23,094 nucleotides of DNA from Zygnema cylindricum (lineage: Eukaryota; Streptophyta; Zygnematophyceae; Zygnematales; Zygnemataceae), in the NCBI GenBank assembly GCA_037447655.1, contig JBBHKE010001252.1, positions 1-23,094 of the forward strand. Reading direction: 5' to 3'. Positions 18,500 to 23,094 of this stretch are shown here, in pieces. Below the pieces are notes generated by a model. It was not told the origin of the DNA. It saw only the letters and a program-made list of their open reading frames with translations, and made no database searches. Position 1 is the first letter of the stretch. Every line of letters starts with the position of its first letter. The position numbers were made by a program, and so were the translations under genes.

Positions 18500-19960
18500 C
18501 ACCATGGATTCTACCAGGGCTCGGCATGATGAGGACCGTGAGATCAGCTTGGGAATCATTCGAGCCTCCTCTGTTTTCATCTAGCTTCCCCAATCTGGGA
18601 GGGAACTGTCAACTTTCTCTGCCGATGTGGAGGGGCAGGCGCCAATAGGGGCCGGACGGAAGGAAATCTGGAACGACCCGATGCTCTCCAATCTATCTAG
18701 CGAGGTCCCCTCTTCCCCACTTGACTGGAGTTCCTTTGTCCCGGGTACAGACCGGATGGCTGCTTATGATTGGGACAGAGGCGTTCTCCTTCGGAAATGG
18801 TCAGACGGTACGAGGAAAGTGGTTCCTCCCCCCTCTGACCGAGAAACTCTGATTTCTAATCTCCATCGGCAATGTGGACACTTCGGGCAAAAGCGGACCA
18901 CTTCCCTGGTTACGGGTTCTTATTGGTGGCATGGGTTGCTGACCCAAGTCAACCGAATTGTGCAAACTTGCTCCTCATGCGATCGCGTTAAGACAGCTTT
19001 TGACAAAAAGGGCGGGACTGAGCTTCACTCACTGCCTATCCGAGGGATGTTTTATCGGTGGTCGTTGGATTTTTTGGGACCCCTTCCGACCAGCAGGCGG
19101 GGGAACCGCTTTGTGCTGGTTATGATAGAACATTTTTCCAATTGGATCGAGTTGGTGGTTTTGCCCCGGAAGGAGTCCAAGGCAATTGCCGATGCCTTTT
19201 TGCAACGCGTGCTGGCCCAATTCGGAGCGCCGGCGAAAGTTCTGACCGACTAAGGCTTCGAATTTGCCGGAGAATTTTCCAACCTCTTGGAAAAATGCTT
19301 GGTCGACCATCGGCTAACCAGCCGTGACCACCCTCAAGCCGATGGTTTAGCCGAAAGGTGTGTACAGACATTGAAGCGGTCACTACGAATATATGCCGTG
19401 GAAGAAGATTTGGGGGAGTGGGACAGAAAAATTGCCTTGGATTGCTATGGGTTACAGATTTAGCAGGCAGGCTTCTCTCCACTCCTATAGCCCTTATTTC
19501 ATTCTATTTGAACGACATACCATCTTGCCCGGAGCTGCATCGGCCCAAGCGGTGGTCCTACCGGAGATGGATGACAAGGGGACAGTCGAAAAACTGATCG
19601 ACGACAGGGCCAAGGTATTCCACCGAGAGATGCCTCTCGCCATGGGCAATTTGTAGGCGGCTCAACACCAAGATCAATTGTGGTATTCTCAGCGCCAGGG
19701 TGGGAATTGTGTGCCCCGGCAGCGACGATTTATGCGGGAGACCTTGTATATCGAATGCAATAGAAGAAGGACACGTTGGACATTTCTGCCGGGAGGGTAA
19801 TATTGAAAGTGGTCGAGGTGTCTAACAAAGGGGTTTTTACATTGGAGGGGAAAGATGGTCGACAAATTAAAGAGAATCAGATCAATGTGGCCCCTTGCCA
19901 TCTTCGGGGATTGGAAGACGAACCAACTTTCCACTTAACGCACAGTGTCGATCCTCCCTT
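18500..19960 (+). pseudogene. Gypsy integrase (copy 2)
   Basis: From 18627 a 208-codon frame carries the lead-in (MAAYDWDRGVLLRKWSDG), the zinc-binding H-x4-H in LHRQCGH (about 18864-18884), C-x2-C in TCSSC (18969-18980), and the core with SLDFLGP (first Asp 19068-19070) and VLTD (second Asp 19248-19250). A TAA at 19251-19253 replaces the Q of 'TDQG'. In the same frame beyond it, GLAERC gives the catalytic Glu at 19353-19355. A frameshift near 19425 leads to YRFSRQASLHSYSPYF and DDRAKVFHREMPLAM. The C-terminal domain reads VILKVVEVSNKGVFTLEG and NQINVAPCHLRGLED (19797-19920), then the PHD finger follows. Confidence 0.94.
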
Positions 19961-19972
19961 CGTTCCACAGCT

Positions 19973-20119
19973 TGCAGCCAGTCTTCCCAGCTGCACCACC
20001 TATTGGTCTGCAATCAGTGTGGTCAGTGTTGGCATTCAGCCTGTCTCCCCCCCTCTTGGGAGCCACACCATATACCCTCTAGCATGTGGTTCTGTGGGAA
20101 CTGCGAATGGAGTGGGTAA
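19973..20119 (+). pseudogene. PHD zinc finger at pol C-terminus (copy 2)
   Basis: The frame reads ACSQSSQLHHLLVCNQCGQC, then WHSACLPPSWEPHHIPSSM, then WFCGNCEWSG and TAA. After the second ligand Cys come 11 residues, C-x2-C, four residues, His, two residues, Cys, 16 residues, and the hallmark W-x-C-x2-C. Seven of the eight C4HC3 ligands are visible; the first Cys is missing (copy 1 keeps one there). The C-terminal half, damaged in copy 1, is intact here. Integrase's end lies in another frame, so an indel of about 19930-19970 separates them, whereas copy 1 has them in one frame. PHD fingers read histone H3 tail states. A LIM or RING finger is less likely because of the WFCxxC ending. Confidence 0.86.
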
Positions 20120-20131
20120 TTGTTTTCATAT

Positions 20132-20151
20132 CTTAGTCACGGTTGACTAAG
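20132..20151 (+). other. Perfect 8-bp stem hairpin before the polypurine tract
   Basis: CTTAGTCA and TGACTAAG flank CGGT, forming an 8-bp stem with a 4-nt loop directly upstream of the G-run. Copy 1 has the left arm but lacks the right arm, so the full hairpin is not a fixed feature of the family. Confidence 0.5.
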
Positions 20152-20163
20152 AGGGGGGGAAAT
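20149..20163 (+). promoter_or_regulatory. Polypurine tract of copy 2
   Basis: AAGAGGGGGGGAAAT lies directly before the LTR's TGGGG start and after the PHD stop codon. It would prime plus-strand DNA synthesis. It matches the tract next to copy 1's LTR. Confidence 0.85.
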
Positions 20164-20446
20164 TGGGGATATCAGCCCGATTGTCGAGACCCTAATCCCT
20201 TCCCCCGTTCAGGGGGGAGAGGAAGGAGGAGGGGATAACTTTCACTTGCCCCCTTGCCCTCCTCCCTATTCCTTGCTCATGCCTCTCTCCTATTTTGCAT
20301 GCATATCCATGGGAGGGATGTGGGCAGCAGTGAGCATGATCATCCTTTTTGGGAATCATTCGCATTCGGGATTTATTTGCAAGACCCCAATGCTGAAGAC
20401 TCCGGGCTGTGGGCCCCTCCCTCACGTTAATCAGGCACGCTCGACA
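20164..20446 (+). repeat. LTR shared by copy 2 (3') and copy 4 (5'), 283 bp
   Basis: It starts TGGGGATATC after the polypurine tract and ends ACGCTCGACA. The length and ends match copy 1's LTR at 5331-5614. Directly after it comes leader and gag of another gypsy copy, so a single LTR serves as 3' LTR for one internal region and 5' LTR for the next. I considered a longer LTR reaching towards 21800, because the leader repeats as well, but copy 1's element stops precisely at this CA. I see no obvious TATA box within it. Confidence 0.78.
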
Positions 20447-20448
20447 GC

Positions 20449-20460
20449 TGGGAAGCTCAT
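20449..20460 (+). promoter_or_regulatory. Candidate primer-binding site after the LTR
   Basis: TGGGAAGCTCAT begins two bases after the LTR's CA. A primer site starting TGG is expected there, complementary to a tRNA ending in CCA. I cannot match it to a specific tRNA; it is not the common plant initiator-Met site TGGTATCAGAGC. The equivalent in copy 2 is largely lost at the 9317/9318 junction. Confidence 0.35.
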
Positions 20461-21488
20461 GTGCTTTTCAGGCATACCTTTATATCATCAAGGATTTCCG
20501 GGTATTTTTTATGCTGTACGGTCTTCAGAGTACGGAGGAGTGAGTGCAACAAGCCGGACGAGATCCTTGTATTTTCTTAAATGAGCGGAACGCACTTTAT
20601 TTCGCGTCTAACGGAGGCCGAATGACCAAGTTCTACAGCTTCTGAGAGTGTATCATGTCTACTTCTACTACTACTGCTGCTCCTCCACCTGCACCGGTGG
20701 TTATACAACAACACATTGTGGATTGCCACGTAACTTTTCGGATTTGCATTTAGATTAAGCTGGTAGCCGTCAGTAGAGATTTAGTTCAGTCTCAGTTGAC
20801 TCTTCGTTCATTTATTACGCTAGGTCAAAGTCTGGCAAGTTAGTGTCATTTTCAGGATTTTGTTTTATAATTGTGGACCGAATAAATACTTCCGGCCGCG
20901 GATCTAGCCGCAGTCCGGAGCAGAACATTTTGCCCCGAGTGTAGTACGGATTAATTTGTCTTGTGTCAGTTCAATTACACGTGCCTGCCGCTCATTGGTT
21001 AATAGCGTAGCTTTGACTTTCAGACTTGCAATATGACAAACTTTGATGTATAAGGCACTTGGGGTCGAAGAGACAGGTTGCTTTTCAGTACTGTCTCCTA
21101 TGAAAACCCTCGGAAATTCCAACAAACCTTCTTTTGGAGAATCTTTGTGTTTTTCGACTCTATTGCCATCTTGGTTTTGGATCTGTTTTTTGTGGAAATC
21201 ACAGTCCGGGCGGGTAGTTGGCACTATCTTCCTTTTTGGGTGATTTAAGACTTTTTGCTGTTTGGAACCGAGAAGAGTCTGGTCGGTTCCGAGCTGCGGA
21301 CACCGAAGGTTGCTGGAGTACCATACCTTTTGACGATACTCTCGGGAGAGGGGTCGCCTTTTTCTCATTTTCATCGTTGATTGCTGGGGTATGTTGAGCT
21401 CGTTTCGCTACATTTCACATTTTATATCTTTTATTCTCTTTTCTGGGGCAAGGTGATATTGTTAAATCTGGAAAGCCAATCATATTTA

Positions 21489-21571
<83 letters not shown>

Positions 21572-21833
21572 ACGTGGTAGTGCATTTGTGTCTTCATCTG
21601 GAGTTCTCTTTGCTTTGGAGTTACTTTTCTGGAGTAAGCTGAAAACCCCCTGGATCAGGACAATGGGTTTTGAGGGAACAAATGCGTTAGACTTCCCGTC
21701 GACAAAGCACAGTACTGAAAAACCACCTGTCTTCTCGGATTAGAGGGGATATGAGCTTTCACTTTGGAAGCCCTCTTTTTGGAAGCGAGCTTTAGTTCTA
21801 TTCACCATTCTTTCCCCCCACACCTCTTTCTTC
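20461..21833 (+). other. 5' leader of copy 4 (no supported gene)
   Basis: Homologous to copy 2's leader, with long near-identical runs. A block at about 20636-20720 differs from copy 2. Here it contains an ATG followed by codons for MSTSTTTAAPPPAPVVIQQH, ending at a TAG near 20752, which could be a short upstream open frame. Other open frames on either strand do not survive comparison with copy 2. Confidence 0.7.
21491..21569. repeat. (TA)n microsatellite, 79 bp
   Basis: An uninterrupted TA run sits in the leader of copy 4. The same position in copy 2 (10342-10354) has only 13 bp of TA, with matching flanks on both sides (ccaatcatat upstream and ctacgtggtagtgcattt downstream). The tract has therefore expanded or contracted since the copies split. 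Confidence 0.95.
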
Positions 21834-23094
21834 ATGAGGGGGGGAGAAACTCCGGATAACGGATTCGGAGAGCAAGGTCGATCGGAGAGGCCCTTGCCAA
21901 AAGGGAAATCTCTGAGGTCCGAGGAGTCGAAGCCTATGGAGACTGTTTTTCAATCTCCAGCCAAGGAACTGGCTGGTTCTTCTCATCCTCCTCCTCCACC
22001 TCCAAGTCTGACTCCCGAACATTACCCTTCTTTGGCAGAAGCCGCCAGGGCCCATGGTGAGGAAAGGAGGGAAGCTAGGGCCCAGGCCCAGGCCCAGGAA
22101 AGAAACAGGGTGTTTCCCACGGCCCAGCCAAAGAGTTAAGCGTAGTGGGAGTTCCATGTGGGTCCTCTTCCCGAGGTCGGGCTTCATACCCGATCCAAGA
22201 TTCCCCGGGCCAAGATCCAGATTGACCCCGGTGTTTTGACAGACCCACGTCGACCAGTTCTTATGGAACTCCTGGCTCTTCATGACCTCCATGAGTTGAA
22301 GGTGAAGAAGGAGTTGGTTCAAAGAGTGGCTCGGACTGATTGAGTCAGGGTGGTTAGACTCGTGGGGGGTGTGGTGGAGATTTTGAGTAGTTCATCGAAG
22401 AGCAGCTCTTCCCAGTCAGTGCAGGACCGGTCCCAAAGAGCTCCCTATTCTCGCCCTCCCCGATCTTCCTCTCACGATATCGCAGCCAGCAGACCCACCC
22501 GGGAAGGTACCTCTTCTCGACCTCGTAGAGGAGAAGGGGGTATCGAGAGGGGGGCACGAGATGTAGTGACAGGAAAGAGGTTTGACCACAGTGACAGCAA
22601 ATGGAGATTCGCACCTTTCCCCAAGAAGGAGATGTCCGTGACTCCTATTCCACCCTCCACCGAGAGACCTGCTCCCAACACCACTCGTGTCTGCACTACC
22701 GAAGGGCTTTAGAGATCCTGACCTACTGATCCCAAGGTTCCGGGTACGAACCAGAAGATTTGTCCAAAAGATAGTGACGGACCAGACCTAATGATCCCGA
22801 AATTCCGGGAATAGAGATAGCGGATCTTACCAAAGTAGTGGAAAAAGCCTAGGAACTAGTGGAGGTTCTGAAATCCCAAGGGGGCCGAACCCGTAACTGT
22901 AAATTGAGTGTCCTTAGAGGAAGAGAGGCGAAAGGCATGGGAACAAGAAATGATGCTCATTAGGGAAGCTCGGCATAGGACAAGTGGGATTCTAGGCGGG
23001 AAGATTTCTCCTACACCAAAGATAGTGCCGCATTTAGAAGCCCCAGCAGCGGGGACTTCTCCTCTCGCCAGTACTCAGCCTGATATGCCTTCTT
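21834..23094 (+). pseudogene. Gag N-terminal region of copy 4 (partial, broken)
   Basis: The ATG at 21834 opens MRGGETPDNGFGEQGRSERP, parallel to copy 2's gag. It shares the proline run and EHYPSLAEAARAHGEE. It has an extra ARAQAQAQERN insertion (22073-22105) made from a repeated gcccag hexamer that copy 2 lacks. A TAA at about 22137 and a TAG soon after, a TGA near 22339 (ARTD, stop, VRVV) and a TAG near 22708 break it. After about 22710 the two 22-residue repeats are present but out of frame. LMELLALHDLHELKVKKELV is better kept here than in copy 2, where a stop falls just before it. It runs off the window end. Confidence 0.85.
22075..22100 (+). repeat. Hexanucleotide repeat in copy 4 gag
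   Basis: About four gcccag-type units (gctagg, then gcccag three times) encode alternating Ala-Arg/Gln. Copy 2 has no equivalent, so it is a copy-specific, in-frame expansion in gag. Confidence 0.8.

Larger units (their letters stand above)
9318..20446 (+). mobile_element. Ty3/gypsy element 'copy 2' carrying DNMT and PHD finger (about 11.1 kb, 5' LTR lost)
   Basis: In order: leader 9318-10618, gag 10619 to about 14700, protease about 15100-15640, DNMT 15780-16782, linker, RT 17067-18000, RNase H to 18490, integrase to 19960, PHD 19973-20119, polypurine tract and 3' LTR 20164-20446. Homology to copy 4 begins at 9318, which corresponds to six bases past the LTR end in that copy, so the 5' LTR and most of the primer site are missing. 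The domains fall in all three frames, but neighbours in the same frame are often separated by a single stop. This suggests one original gag-pol polyprotein broken by later indels. Confidence 0.93.
20447..23094 (+). mobile_element. Ty3/gypsy 'copy 4': leader and gag 5' part, running off the window
   Basis: After the shared LTR the sequence repeats copy 2 from 9318 onwards: leader 20453-21833, gag start at 21834, then the gag N-terminal region to the window end, matching copy 2 up to about 11860. The two are close in many blocks, clearly closer than either is to copy 1, which suggests they are recent relatives. Whether DNMT and PHD are present downstream is outside the window. Confidence 0.9.

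Noticed and set aside
19797-20119. Chromodomain at the integrase end
   Set aside because: I looked for the usual chromodomain aromatic cage and YLVKWKG-like block. None is visible; the sequence after integrase is Cys/His-rich and fits PHD.
20904-21374. 156-codon minus-strand open frame in the leader of copy 4, Lys- and Arg-rich
   Set aside because: The matching part of copy 2 (minus strand, about 9770-10230) is broken by indels and stops and the frames do not agree, so it is not conserved as protein.
21381-21743. Open frame with a long Tyr-Ile run
   Set aside because: It is produced by translating the TA microsatellite and has no counterpart in copy 2.
20164-21800. A long LTR of about 1.6 kb including the leader
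   Set aside because: Copy 1's 3' end stops at the CA that closes a 284-bp TG...CA unit, and copy 2's unit has the same ends and length. The leader repeat is explained by a second internal region in tandem.

Overview
The window looks like intergenic, repeat-filled DNA from a eukaryote with a large genome. It is most likely a streptophyte (land plant or charophyte alga), because the Ty1/copia integrase and reverse transcriptase read like plant copies and the Ty3/gypsy pol is of a plant/green-algal type. I cannot name the species. I see no intact host gene, tRNA, rRNA or CRISPR array. Every coding stretch is a decayed piece of an LTR retrotransposon, broken by stops and frameshifts.

Layout: (1) 1-850, AT-rich DNA with no recognisable gene. 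(2) About 850-4856, plus strand: a decayed Ty1/copia internal region in the order gag-like, protease, integrase, RT, RNase H, cut off inside RNase H. (3) 4857-5330, minus strand: a gypsy fragment (end of RT, start of RNase H; 'copy 3'). (4) 5331-9317, minus strand: gypsy 'copy 1', with a 284-bp LTR (TG...CA), polypurine tract, PHD finger, integrase, RNase H, RT and the C-terminal third of a DNA methyltransferase, where it is cut off. (5) 9318-20446, plus strand: gypsy 'copy 2', about 11.1 kb, nearly complete but lacking its 5' LTR. It holds a leader, gag, protease, a cytosine-5 DNA methyltransferase (DNMT), RT, RNase H, integrase, PHD finger, polypurine tract and 3' LTR. (6) 20447-23094, plus strand: leader and gag of a further gypsy copy ('copy 4') that starts directly after copy 2's LTR, so the two share one LTR.

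The notable system is the gypsy family. Its pol carries two additions beyond the usual protease-RT-RNase H-integrase set: a DNMT3-like cytosine methyltransferase between protease and RT, and a PHD zinc finger at the C-terminal end of integrase, where chromoviruses carry a chromodomain. Both additions occur in copies 1 and 2, on opposite strands and with different damage, so they belong to the family and are not chance neighbours. In a live element the DNMT could mark the new cDNA or its insertion site and the PHD finger could read histone tails during integration; that functional model is inference. Retrotransposon-encoded DNMTs have been reported in charophytes and dinoflagellates (de Mendoza and colleagues, 2018, from memory). 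I do not know of a report of DNMT plus integrase-PHD in one element. The copies here are dead: catalytic residues are lost, often by G-to-A or C-to-T changes.
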